From Streptomyces sp. B1I3 (GTDB lineage Bacteria; Actinomycetota; Actinomycetes; Streptomycetales; Streptomycetaceae), in NCBI RefSeq assembly GCF_030816615.1, contig NZ_JAUSYD010000001.1, positions 5,292,501 to 5,356,500 of the forward strand: DNA of 64,000 nt, given 5' to 3'. This document shows positions 1 through 7,479 of the stretch, piece by piece. The notes beneath the pieces are model-generated. The model had not been told where the DNA came from, ran no database searches, and saw only the letters and a program-made list of their open reading frames with translations. Position 1 is the first letter of the stretch, and every line of letters starts with the position of its first letter. The position numbers were made by a program, and so were the translations under genes.

Positions 1-665
1 AGCCGGGCGGCCTCGGGGCTCGACCCGATCGCGTACAGCTCACGGCCCGAACGGTAGCTGCGCAGGTAGTACGTGGTCGCCGCGAGCAGGACCAGGGCCA
101 TCAGCGGGAGGTACGGGACGCCCAGCACGCTGCCGCTGCCGAGGCCGAGGACCGCTTCCGGCACGTCCGCCGCGCTGATCTGGTCGCCCTGGGCCCACCA
201 GTAGTCGACGCCCTGGATGACGTAGAGCATGCCGAGGGTCACGACGAGCGCGGGAACCCCGCCGAAACTGACGAGGGCGCCGGAGACCAGTCCGCAGACG
301 ACACCGATGGCGATGCCGAGCAGCATCACGGTCAGCACCCCGTGGTCCGTCCTCGCGACGAACTTGCCGCAGGCGAAGGCGGAGAGGCCGACGACGGAAC
401 CGACCGAGAGGTCGATGTTGCGGGTGATCACGACGGCGGACTGGCCGACCGCGAGCAGGACCAGGATCGACGCGTTGAGCAGCAGGTCCTTGATGCCCTG
501 GTCGGACAGGAAGCGGGGGTTGGCCATGTAGGTGCCGAGGATCAGCAGGGCCAGGGCCCCCGCGATGGAGATCTCGCGGGCCCGGAAGACCGCGTCCACG
601 AGCGAGGACGCACTCCGTCGCGGTTCCTTCACGGTGTCCGGGGGGTTCTCGACGGTGGTGGTCAT
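1..665 (-). CDS. sugar ABC transporter permease (RbsC/RhaP-like), partial
   Basis: Inner-membrane permease of a carbohydrate-uptake (CUT2) ABC transporter. The minus-strand reading starts at ATG 665 and leaves the window still open, so the C-terminus is missing. The visible part has an N-terminal cytoplasmic tail followed by several hydrophobic helices. It contains the family-typical ITRNIDLSVGS stretch and, near the window edge, ELYAIGSSPEAAR, as in ribose/rhamnose permeases. Its ATG overlaps the stop of the ATPase gene (ATGA), so the two are translationally coupled. The substrate is inferred only; a rhamnose-type system is favoured because the partner ATPase resembles RhaT. Ribose or another pentose remains possible. 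Confidence 0.85.
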   Translation of the reverse strand, partial: MTTTVENPPDTVKEPRRSASSLVDAVFRAREISIAGALALLILGTYMANPRFLSDQGIKDLLLNASILVLLAVGQSAVVITRNIDLSVGSVVGLSAFACGKFVARTDHGVLTVMLLGIAIGVVCGLVSGALVSFGGVPALVVTLGMLYVIQGVDYWWAQGDQISAADVPEAVLGLGSGSVLGVPYLPLMALVLLAATTYYLRSYRSGRELYAIGSSPEAAR

Positions 666-2191
666 GCCGCTGCCCTCCCGGTACGTCCGGTGGCCGCGGC
701 CATGACCGATTCCTCGGTGGCGCTCACGCGAGGGATCTCGGCGACGAGCCGGCCCTCGTGCATCACGAGCACCCGGTCGGCCATGCCGATGACCTCCGGC
801 AGGTCGGAGGAGATCATCAGGACGGCGAGGCCGTCCGCCGCCAGTGAGGAGAGCAGCCGGTGGACCTCCGCCTTGGTGCCGACGTCGATCCCCCGGGTCG
901 GCTCGTCGACGATCAGCACGGACGGGCCCGTCGCCAGCCACTTGGCCAGGACGACCTTCTGCTGGTTGCCGCCGGAGAGGACGCCCACGGTGTCGGCCAG
1001 CCGGCTGTACTTGAGTTGGAGACGCACCGCCCAGTCGGCGGCCCGGTCGTGTTCCAGGGCCCGGCTGACGAGACCACGCTTACGGACCTCGGCGAGGCCG
1101 GTGAGGCCGATGTTGCGCTCGATCGACATATCCATGACCAGCCCGCGCTGGCGGCGGTCCTCGGGTACGAGCGCGAGCCCGGCGGCCATCGCGGCGGTGG
1201 GCGAGCCGGGCCGCAGCACCGCGCCGCCCACCTTCACCTCGCCCGCGTCGGCACGGTCGACGCCGAAGACCGCCTGGGCGACCTCGGTGCGCCCCGCGCC
1301 GACGAGCCCGGCGAGGGCGACGATCTCGCCGCGGCGTACGTCGAAGGACACGTCGTGGAAGACGCCCTCGCGGGTCAGCCGGTGCACCGACAGGGCGACT
1401 TCGCCGACCTCGGCGTCCTGCTTCGGGTAGAGGTCGTCGAGGTCACGGCCGACCATCCTGCGGACCAGGTCGTCCTCGGTGAGGCCCCCCAGCGGCTCGG
1501 AGGAGATCCACCGGCCGTCGCGCAATGTCGTGACGCGCCGGCACAGCCGGAAGATCTCGTCGAGGCGGTGAGAGATGAACAGCACGGCGGCGCCTTCGGC
1601 GCGCAGCGCCTGCACGACGGAGAAGAGGCGGGCCGTCTCGCTGCCGGTGAGTGCGGCGGTCGGCTCGTCCATGATCAGCACGCGGGCGTCGAAGGACAGC
1701 GCCTTGGCGATCTCTACGATCTGCTGGTCGGCGATCGACAGTCCGCGGGCCGGGCGGTCCGGCGCCAGATCGACGCCGAGACGGCGCATCAGCCCGGCGG
1801 TGGTCGCGTGCACGGCCTTCCGGTCGATCCTGCCCAGTGCGCGCCGGGGCTGGCGGCCCATGAAGATGTTCTCGGCGATCGACAGGTCGGGGAAGAGCGT
1901 CGGTTCCTGGTAGATGACCGCGATACCGGCGTCCCGGGCGTCGGCCGGCCCGTGGAACACGACGGGCTCACCGTCGAGCAGGACCACGCCGCTGTCCGGA
2001 CGGTGCACCCCGGCGAGGACCTTGATCAGCGTGGACTTTCCCGCGCCGTTCTCCCCGGCGAGTGCGTGGGCCTCGCCGGGGAACAACTGCAGGGACACGT
2101 CCTGCAGAGCCCGTACGGCACCGAAGGACTTGCTCACGCCCTTCAGGGCCAGGACCGGGGCTGGGGCCGGGGCCGGGGCGGACTGGTTCAT
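662..2191 (-). CDS. sugar ABC transporter ATP-binding protein (RbsA/RhaT type)
   Basis: Double-cassette ATPase of 509 residues that powers a CUT2 sugar importer. The first cassette has Walker A GENGAGKST, a signature read as LSIADQQ and Walker B VLIMDEPTAA. The second cassette has a degenerate Walker A (GLVGAGRTE), an intact LSGGNQQKV signature and VLIVDEPTRG, a normal asymmetry in this family. The start at 2191 has a GAGGAG ribosome site 8 bases upstream. It precedes the overlapping permease gene and is the first gene of the operon in this window; the periplasmic-binding-type lipoprotein probably lies beyond the edge. The sequence reads like rhamnose-type RhaT proteins, but substrate cannot be fixed from sequence alone. 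Confidence 0.88.
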   Translation of the reverse strand: MNQSAPAPAPAPVLALKGVSKSFGAVRALQDVSLQLFPGEAHALAGENGAGKSTLIKVLAGVHRPDSGVVLLDGEPVVFHGPADARDAGIAVIYQEPTLFPDLSIAENIFMGRQPRRALGRIDRKAVHATTAGLMRRLGVDLAPDRPARGLSIADQQIVEIAKALSFDARVLIMDEPTAALTGSETARLFSVVQALRAEGAAVLFISHRLDEIFRLCRRVTTLRDGRWISSEPLGGLTEDDLVRRMVGRDLDDLYPKQDAEVGEVALSVHRLTREGVFHDVSFDVRRGEIVALAGLVGAGRTEVAQAVFGVDRADAGEVKVGGAVLRPGSPTAAMAAGLALVPEDRRQRGLVMDMSIERNIGLTGLAEVRKRGLVSRALEHDRAADWAVRLQLKYSRLADTVGVLSGGNQQKVVLAKWLATGPSVLIVDEPTRGIDVGTKAEVHRLLSSLAADGLAVLMISSDLPEVIGMADRVLVMHEGRLVAEIPRVSATEESVMAAATGRTGRAAA

Positions 2192-2231
2192 GTGAGCTCC
2201 TCAGCGGTGGGAAGTGTCGCTCCACTCGCCG

Positions 2232-2287
2232 TGAAAGGTTTCAATGAGGTTGCTCGGAAGCTAAACGGGGATTGCGGGCGCAGTCAA
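2232..2287 (-). promoter_or_regulatory. promoter and LacI-type operator of the sugar ABC operon
   Basis: On the minus strand there is a -35 TTGACT (2282-2287), an 18-base spacer and a -10 TAGCTT (2258-2263). Just downstream is the inverted repeat TGAAA-CC-TTTCA (2232-2243). Its position over the early transcribed region, followed by GAGGAG and the ATG at 2191, fits repression by a LacI-family regulator. Motif reading only. Confidence 0.6.
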
Positions 2288-2358
2288 TGGGTTGATGGCC
2301 GGAAGTTCCAGCGAGGCGGGCGAGGCCCGACCTGCGTGAGGGGAAAGGGTGTGCACCC

Positions 2359-2409
2359 TTGACAGTCCGCGTGGCGGACCACTATCTTCCGCGCGCTTGA
2401 ATCGATTCA
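2359..2409 (+). promoter_or_regulatory. rightward promoter with palindromic operator, no gene attached
   Basis: The plus strand has TTGACA (2359-2364), an 18-base spacer and TATCTT (2383-2388), a strong match to a vegetative promoter. The perfect palindrome TGAATCGATTCA (2398-2409) follows directly and is typical of LacI-family sugar regulators. The spacer itself holds GTCCGC-GTG-GCGGAC (2365-2379). The layout mirrors the leftward promoter, but the next gene to the right lies on the opposite strand. Confidence 0.55.
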
Positions 2410-2454
2410 GGTAGGTCGCGCATCGCTCGCTCCACTCGCGCATACGTACCAGGC

Positions 2455-2482
2455 GTCCCGCTCTACGGCCGGCGAGCGGGAC
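2455..2482. terminator. hairpin at the 3' end of the GNAT gene
   Basis: Perfect 9-bp inverted repeat, GTCCCGCTC (2455-2463) and GAGCGGGAC (2474-2482), with a 10-base loop. It straddles the GNAT stop codon on the minus strand and would also stop a rightward transcript from the promoter at 2359. Confidence 0.45.
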
Positions 2483-3035
2483 CGGCGGCCGCCGGATGGT
2501 CCGGGCCGAGCAGGACGACGAGCCCCGCCCTGCCGGGGATGGGCACCGGGACCTGCTGCCAGCCCGCGCGCCGGTAGAACCGCAGCGTCGCCTCGGCGTG
2601 CACGGACGTCAGCAGCCAGCACCGTCCGTCCGGAGCGGACTCGGAGACCGCCCTCAGCAGCGCCGCGCCCAGCCCAGCGCCGCGTGCGCCCGGGGCGACG
2701 GCCAGTTCGTCGACCTCCAGGGCCCCGCAGAGCCACGCCGTGACGCGCCCGGAGCCGAGCGCCTCGGCGACATGCCCGTAGCTGCGGTCGGCGGGGAAGG
2801 CGGTGGGCGTGGTCCAAGCGGTGGCGAAGCCACCCACGGTGCCCGAGTCGGCGTCGAGGGCCAGCGCGGCGGTGAACCCGGGGCGCTCGGCGTCGGCGGC
2901 GAGCCGCTCGACGTACAGCGCTGCCGCTGCGGGGTCCTCGTTCCACGGTGCGGCCGAGAACACCTCGGCGTAGACCCGCCGGATCCCCTCGGCGTACGCC
3001 GGAAGGCTCCCGCCTTCCACCAGCCGCACTCGCAC
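2463..3035 (-). CDS. GNAT-family N-acetyltransferase
   Basis: Acetyl-CoA-dependent N-acetyltransferase of unknown acceptor, 190 residues from the GTG at 3035. The core carries VDELAVAPGARGAGLGAALL, which contains the GNAT acetyl-CoA pyrophosphate-binding loop (R-G-x-G-L/A), followed by the FYRRAGW motif near the C-terminus. A longer reading from GTG 3221 overlaps the stop of the upstream gene, but its extra 62 residues are low-complexity and unlike the family. The inner GTG was chosen for that reason; it has a GGGAG ribosome site. Neighbours give no substrate hint. Confidence 0.78.
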   Translation of the reverse strand: MRVRLVEGGSLPAYAEGIRRVYAEVFSAAPWNEDPAAAALYVERLAADAERPGFTAALALDADSGTVGGFATAWTTPTAFPADRSYGHVAEALGSGRVTAWLCGALEVDELAVAPGARGAGLGAALLRAVSESAPDGRCWLLTSVHAEATLRFYRRAGWQQVPVPIPGRAGLVVLLGPDHPAAAGPARRP

Positions 3036-3217
3036 GAACGCTCCCGCCCCCGCCCCTGACCGCTCCGAACAGGATAGGCCGCACGCTTCGTTCGCTCCTG
3101 CCCATGGGAGACGTGGAAGCGCAGACAGCTTCGGTGCGGCCGCGTCCACGTGGGTACCGCAGGCAGGCAGGTACGCGGATCGTGAGGGGTCGCCCTGCGC
3201 GGGGAGGGCGCGCCCCG

Positions 3218-4492
3218 TCACCGAACGAGGTGTGCTGTGAACCAGTCCCGGGCCAGCTCCGCGACCCGGTCGAGGGCGCCCGGTTCCTCGAAGAGGTGGG
3301 TGGCGCCCGGGACGATCTCCAGCCGGTTCTCGCAGTGCAGTGCCGACTGCGCCTGCCGGTTGAGGTCGATCACCGTGCTGTCGGCACCGCCCACGACGAG
3401 CAGCGTGGGCGCCCGTACGCGGGACAGGTCCGCACCGGCCAGGTCGGGGCGTCCGCCCCGGCAGACCACGGCGCCGACGCCCGAGTCGGGTGCGGCGGCG
3501 GCCCGCAGCGCAGCCGCCGCTCCCGTACTCGCCCCGAAGGATCCGGCCGGGAGGGAGGCACGGCGCTGCAGCCAGCGCGTGGCGTCCGCCAGCCGCCCGG
3601 CGAGCAGCCCGATGTCGAAGACGTTGGCCCGGTCGGCCTCCTCACCTGGAGTGAGGAGGTCGAGGAGGAGAGTGCCCAGGCCCGCCCTGTTCAGGGCGGA
3701 CGCCACCGAACGGTTGCGTGGACTGTGGCGGCTGCTGCCCGAGCCGTGGGCGAAGACCACGACGGCCTCCGCGTCCCGGGGAAGCACGAGATCCCCGGCG
3801 AGGCCGGTCCCGGCCGAGGCCACCTCCACCTCCTCGGCCCGCTCGGCTGCCGAGTCACCCCGCGGCGCCCGGGCCAGCAGGGAGACGACCTCTTCGTCGG
3901 AGGTCTGGGAGAAGTCGCGGTACCACTCACCCACGGCGGAGAAGAGGCTCGGCGTGGACAGGCACACGACCTCGTCCACGTCCTCGCGCAGCCGGGCGAC
4001 CACGTCGGGCGAGGCGACCGGCACGGCGAGCACGACGTAGCCGGCGCCCTGGGCCCGCACGACCTGACAGGCGGCCCTGGCGGTCGCCCCGGTGGCGATC
4101 CCGTCGTCCACCACGATGACTGCGCGACCCTCGAGCGGGAGACGCGTACGGCCTTCCCGGTACGCGCGCGACCGCCGTACGAGCTCCGCCTCCTCGGCGT
4201 GCTCGACGGCCGCGAGGTCCTTCTCCCGGACCCCGGCGTGGCGGACGATCTCGTCGCTGATGACCCGGACCCCGCCCTCTCCGAGGGCGCCGAAGCCCAG
4301 CTCGGGGTGGTAGGGGACACCGAGCTTGCGGACCACGGCCACGTCCAGCGGGGCGTTCAGCTCCCGTGCGACCTCCGACGCCACGGGGACTCCGCCGCGC
4401 GGAAGTCCCAGGACGACGGGGTCGCGCTGCTTCAGGTGCCGCAGCGCCCCGGCGAGCTGCCGTCCGGCGTCCGTGCGGTCGGTGAACAGCAC
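3218..4492 (-). CDS. phosphoribosyltransferase-alpha/beta hydrolase fusion
   Basis: Two-domain protein of 424 residues. The N-terminal half is a type I phosphoribosyltransferase-like domain, with the PRPP-binding motif in VIVVDDGIATGATARAA. The C-terminal half is a dienelactone-hydrolase-like alpha/beta hydrolase with a nucleophile elbow (GASTG in SFGASTGAAAA), VVGGADSTV before the acid, and the final His in PGATHLFEEPG. GTG 4492 was chosen because GGAGG lies 9 bases upstream and the PRTase fold starts there; the open reading extends upstream to 4753 without recognisable sequence. This fusion recurs in Streptomyces, often in stress-related settings; its reaction is not known to me. Confidence 0.8.
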   Translation of the reverse strand: MLFTDRTDAGRQLAGALRHLKQRDPVVLGLPRGGVPVASEVARELNAPLDVAVVRKLGVPYHPELGFGALGEGGVRVISDEIVRHAGVREKDLAAVEHAEEAELVRRSRAYREGRTRLPLEGRAVIVVDDGIATGATARAACQVVRAQGAGYVVLAVPVASPDVVARLREDVDEVVCLSTPSLFSAVGEWYRDFSQTSDEEVVSLLARAPRGDSAAERAEEVEVASAGTGLAGDLVLPRDAEAVVVFAHGSGSSRHSPRNRSVASALNRAGLGTLLLDLLTPGEEADRANVFDIGLLAGRLADATRWLQRRASLPAGSFGASTGAAAALRAAAAPDSGVGAVVCRGGRPDLAGADLSRVRAPTLLVVGGADSTVIDLNRQAQSALHCENRLEIVPGATHLFEEPGALDRVAELARDWFTAHLVR

Positions 4493-4690
4493 AGTGGTTC
4501 GCCTCCAAGCGGGCGGACGTTCCCACGGGCCGGTGGACACATGTGCGCGAGCCCGGCGCCCGGAATCCCTCCATCCCCAGGGTCGCACCTTTCGCGCAGC
4601 CGGGGCGAGGCGGCGCAAGCAGGGGCGAGCCCCCCGACCTGCCCGGGTTCTCTCCCCCCACGCCGCGCTCGCCGGCCGGCGGGCGGCGCC
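4493..4690. other. non-coding stretch upstream of the PRTase-hydrolase gene
   Basis: This stretch holds the GGAGG ribosome site of the leftward gene. I see no convincing gene, hairpin or promoter here. It is followed by a region of gene remnants up to the tRNA. Confidence 0.5.
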
Positions 4691-4876
4691 GGCAACACCG
4701 CGTTCGTCGACGCCGGCATCGCCCTGCACGCGGCCGTGGTCGCCGCTGCCCACAACGCCCTACTGACCGACCTGTTCGCCCGGTTCGTGCCCGTCCTGCG
4801 CGTCGGCCTCATCGACCTGCTGGATTTCCTCGGTCTGCACTCCGGCGACCCGGACCACGGCGACGAGGGCCACCGT
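4691..4876 (+). pseudogene. remnant of a FadR/GntR regulator (FCD domain)
   Basis: The plus-strand frame reads GNTAFVDAGIALHAAVVAAA and then HNALLTDLFARFVPVLR, continuing through LLDFLGL to DPDHGDEGHR. This is the ligand-binding FCD domain of FadR-type GntR regulators: the D-x3-LH start, AAAHN, and the final DEGHR metal/ligand helix. There is no winged-helix N-terminus upstream, and after DEGHR the sequence becomes unrelated and stops at 4909. The gene has therefore lost about two thirds of its N-terminus and its end. It was recognised by family pattern, not by a search. Confidence 0.55.
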
Positions 4877-4889
4877 CAGTCGGTGTCCC

Positions 4890-5158
4890 GAGCGGGGGCA
4901 GAGCGGTGAGACGGACACCGATGGTCTGTTCGGTCGGCCCGTCGCCGTGCAGCCGTAGGGTGCCGCCCGGATCTTCGGGGGCACCGTAGAAAGGGTGCCG
5001 CCCGGATCTTCGGGGGCACCGTAGAAGTCGAAGTGCGCGTCGATGGGGACCTGTTCGCCCTTGCCGAGGACGAAGGCCACGATGTCGATCTCGCCGTCTG
5101 GTACTGGGCCACGTCTCCGTGACCGTCCGGGGGGCCGGCGACGGCTGCGCGTCGCCAA
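4890..5158 (-). pseudogene. remnant of a TerD-family protein, frameshifted by a tandem duplication
   Basis: The minus strand reads GEIDIVAFVLGKGEQVPIDA then HFDFYGAPEDPGGT, the calcium-binding core pattern of TerD/CABP proteins (D-x-D-A-x-x-L, then D-x-x-FV/DFY). Directly after it a perfect 35-base duplication (4957-5026) shifts the frame. If one copy is removed, the reading continues LRLHGDGPTEQTIGVRLTAL, as expected for the next TerD strand. A further shift near 4890 separates the rest. No intact N-terminus is seen. The gene is judged dead unless the duplication is an assembly error. Confidence 0.55.
4957..5026. repeat. perfect 35-bp tandem duplication
   Basis: Positions 4957-4991 and 4992-5026 are identical (unit begins AGGGTGCCGC and ends GTAGAA). 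The unit is not a multiple of three, so it breaks the TerD-like reading on the minus strand. Confidence 0.95.
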
Positions 5159-5161
5159 GAC

Positions 5162-5173
5162 GGATATATATCC
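5162..5173. promoter_or_regulatory. AT-rich palindrome upstream of the TerD remnant
   Basis: Perfect palindrome GGATATATATCC in an otherwise very GC-rich region. It lies just upstream of the TerD-like reading (TTG 5158) and could be its former -10/operator. Confidence 0.35.
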
Positions 5174-5444
5174 ATGGGTGCCCTACTGGGTGAGCGCCTG
5201 CCGGATCTCGAGTGGTCCACCGGACCCACGCATCTGCCGGAGCGCTGAGCGCGGCCCTGGAGGGTTGCCGTCCGGCCACTGTGGCCACCCGGAGAAGCGG
5301 TGGCAGTCGGTCGGCGGTGGGCCTTCGCGCCGTGGCCGGGACGGTCCGGCGCTTACGCGCTCGCTACGTCGCCCCCGCTACCGTCCTGTGACCTCTGCGG
5401 AGGAAGACCCTCCCGGGGAAGGGCCCGACGTGGTGCGGATTGTG

Positions 5445-5517
5445 TGCCCCCGGCAGGACTCGAACCTGCGGCCAAGCGCTTAGAAGGCGCCTGCTCTATC
5501 CACTGAGCTACGGGGGC
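5445..5517 (-). tRNA. tRNA-Arg (anticodon UCU)
   Basis: The minus strand folds as a 73-nt cloverleaf. The acceptor GCCCCCG pairs with CGGGGGC, the D arm is GCTC/GAGC, and the anticodon stem GGCGC/GCGCT carries loop CTTCTAA (anticodon TCT, reading AGA). The T arm contains GGTTCGAGTCC. The discriminator base is A and CCA is not encoded. It reads AGA, a very rare codon in this genome. Confidence 0.95.
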
Positions 5518-5526
5518 CGGTGCCGG

Positions 5527-5555
5527 CCTCTACGGCCCGGAGGGCGCTGGTTCAA
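5527..5555 (-). promoter_or_regulatory. promoter of the tRNA-Arg gene
   Basis: On the minus strand, -35 TTGAAC (5550-5555), a 17-base spacer and -10 TAGAGG (5527-5532). The -10 ends 9 bases before the mature tRNA 5' end. Motif reading only. Confidence 0.5.
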
Positions 5556-5826
5556 GCCATCCGTGACCTTGCCGGGACAAGGATAGGGCTCAGATCACCT
5601 CGTCCCGGTTGCTTCACCTGCGTGGCACGATGTGGAGGTTCGGTGAAGCGAACCGATAATCGCAGGTAGGTGCGATTAGTGCATCGCTTTTGGCGCCTCG
5701 CGCCCCGGGTGTTGTGCACTCGTTATGCCTGCGCCCCACTCGTCCCCTCTGTCCCCCGGGATGGATTCGCCGCGCAGAGAGGCCTATACGCTTCAAAAAG
5801 CCGTCAAAATTGGGCATTCTTCGCAT
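5556..5826. other. intergenic region upstream of the dynamin pair
   Basis: Non-coding spacer between the divergent tRNA-Arg and dynA. The last 60 bases before GTG 5827 are unusually AT-rich for this genome (TTCAAAAAGCCGTCAAAATT) and probably hold the operon promoter. No clear -35/-10 pair could be assigned, and no convincing ribosome site precedes the GTG. Confidence 0.4.
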
Positions 5827-7479
5827 GTGGTAACCATCGATGTACGGCCCCAGCTCATCGACGCACTTTCCGCCCTGCGCGACCGTGTCGCTGCCGTGCG
5901 TCTTCCCCTTCCACTGCCGCAAGCCGAGCGGGCCCGGCAGACGAGAAGCGAACTGCTCGCCCAGCTGGACGACTACCTCGTCCCCCGCCTCAAGGATCCC
6001 GAGGCGCCGCTGCTCGCCGTGATCGGGGGATCCACCGGCGCCGGCAAGTCCACGCTCGTCAACTCGCTGGTGGGCTGCCGGGTCAGTGAGGCCGGTGTGC
6101 TGCGCCCGACGACGCGGACCCCGGTACTCGTCTGCCACCCGGACGACCACCACTGGTTCGCCGGCGTCCGGGTGCTGCCCCAGCTGACCAGGGTGTGGCT
6201 GCCCCCGGGGCAGCTCCCGGACCCGGACGGATTCGACCACATCGGGTCGGACGGCGACCAGGACGGCACCGTGCTGCGCGTGGAGACCGCGGCGACGCTG
6301 CCACGGGGTCTCGCCCTCCTGGACGCCCCCGACATCGACTCGCTCGTCGTACGCAACCGGGTCCTGGCCGCCGAACTCATCTGCGCCGCCGACGTATGGG
6401 TCATGGTCACGACTGCCTCCCGGTACGCCGACGCGGTTCCGTGGCACATGCTCCGTACCGCCAAGGAGTACGACGTCTCCCTGGTCACCGTCCTGGACAG
6501 GGTGCCGCACCAGGTGATCCTCGAAGTGTCGCGGCAGTACGCGGCCCTGCTCACCCGGGCCGGACTCGGCGATGTGCCCCGGTTCACGATCCCGGAACTG
6601 CCCGAGTCCGCAGGGGGCGGCAGCGGGCTGCTGCCCACCACCGCCGTGGCCCCCCTGCGCGCCTGGCTCACCCACCGGGTACAGGACCCGGCGGCGCGCC
6701 AGCAGGCCGTGAGCCGTACCGCGGCCGGGGTCATCGACTCGCTCGACGTGCGGCTGCCCGAGTTGGCCGGGGCCGTGGCCGCGCAGTACGCGGCGGCTGT
6801 GCGGCTGACCGGCGTGGTCGAGGAGGCTTACACGAAGGAGTCGTCCCGCGTCCGCCGGCGGCTCCAGGACGGGGCCGTACTCGCCGGGGGAGCCCGCACC
6901 CGGTGGCGCGGATACCCGCTCTACAGCACGGCCGGTGAACTGCTGGACGCCCTCGTGGAGAGCCTGGTGGCGCTGCTCCAGTGCGCGGTGGCCGCCGCCG
7001 ACGAACAGATCCGCACCGCCTGGCAGCGGGACCCCGCAGCCGGCGGCTTCCGGTTCGAGGGCGCCGGCCGGAAGGCCGGGAGCTGGGGGCCAGCCGAGGA
7101 CGTCCAGGGCCGGATCGCCATGGCCGTACGGCGCTGGCGGCGGGTCCTGGAAGAACTGGCCGAGGAGGAGGTGCGACTCCTGGAACGCAATGCCGCACCC
7201 GACGCCGAGACGGTCGCCGCGCTGCTCGCCGCCGCCCTGCTCGGCGGCCGCCGGGCCCGGGGCGCCGGGGAGCAGCTCGCCGAACGCATCAGCGCGCAGG
7301 GGGCGTTGCGGCTGCGTGACAAGGGAGGGGCGTTGCTCACCAGCTACCTGGACCAGGTCATGCACGGCGAACGCGACCGGCGGCTCGCCCCGCTCGACGC
7401 CCTCGAAGTCACCCCCGAGCCCCAGGCCGAACTCATTGCCGCGCTGTCCGTACTGCAGAAGGCGAGGTGGCAGCGATGA
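5827..7479 (+). CDS. dynA: dynamin-like GTPase, soluble partner (DynA-like)
   Basis: Dynamin-type large GTPase of 550 residues with P-loop GGSTGAGKST (about 67-76), a switch-like RPTTRTP segment after it, G3 LDAPDID and G4-like VLDR. The rest is long amphipathic helices with no transmembrane segment. GTG 5827 was chosen because family members begin MVTIDVRPQL; an upstream ATG at 5725 adds an atypical tail. It overlaps the next GTPase gene by 4 bp. In Streptomyces venezuelae a pair of dynamin-like proteins, DynA and DynB, stabilise FtsZ rings in sporulation septa. The tandem arrangement and the ssbB neighbour fit that pair, but the symbol rests on context and pattern. Confidence 0.75.
   Translation: MVTIDVRPQLIDALSALRDRVAAVRLPLPLPQAERARQTRSELLAQLDDYLVPRLKDPEAPLLAVIGGSTGAGKSTLVNSLVGCRVSEAGVLRPTTRTPVLVCHPDDHHWFAGVRVLPQLTRVWLPPGQLPDPDGFDHIGSDGDQDGTVLRVETAATLPRGLALLDAPDIDSLVVRNRVLAAELICAADVWVMVTTASRYADAVPWHMLRTAKEYDVSLVTVLDRVPHQVILEVSRQYAALLTRAGLGDVPRFTIPELPESAGGGSGLLPTTAVAPLRAWLTHRVQDPAARQQAVSRTAAGVIDSLDVRLPELAGAVAAQYAAAVRLTGVVEEAYTKESSRVRRRLQDGAVLAGGARTRWRGYPLYSTAGELLDALVESLVALLQCAVAAADEQIRTAWQRDPAAGGFRFEGAGRKAGSWGPAEDVQGRIAMAVRRWRRVLEELAEEEVRLLERNAAPDAETVAALLAAALLGGRRARGAGEQLAERISAQGALRLRDKGGALLTSYLDQVMHGERDRRLAPLDALEVTPEPQAELIAALSVLQKARWQR

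Noticed and set aside
3036..3221. N-terminal extension of the GNAT protein from GTG 3221
   Set aside because: It overlaps the upstream stop attractively, but the 62 residues are low-complexity and precede the normal family start.
2948..4909. Plus-strand open reading of 653 residues over the PRTase-hydrolase gene
   Set aside because: Antisense shadow for most of its length; only its last about 60 codons (from 4691) carry a recognisable FCD-domain remnant, annotated separately.
5174..5290. Short minus-strand reading ending RQMRGSGGPLEIRQALTQ before the TerD remnant
   Set aside because: Looks protein-like and ends in a stop, but is too short and unmatched to call a gene remnant.
5614..7365. 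Minus-strand open reading of 583 residues opposite the first dynamin gene
   Set aside because: No motif; the plus strand carries the GTPase motifs.
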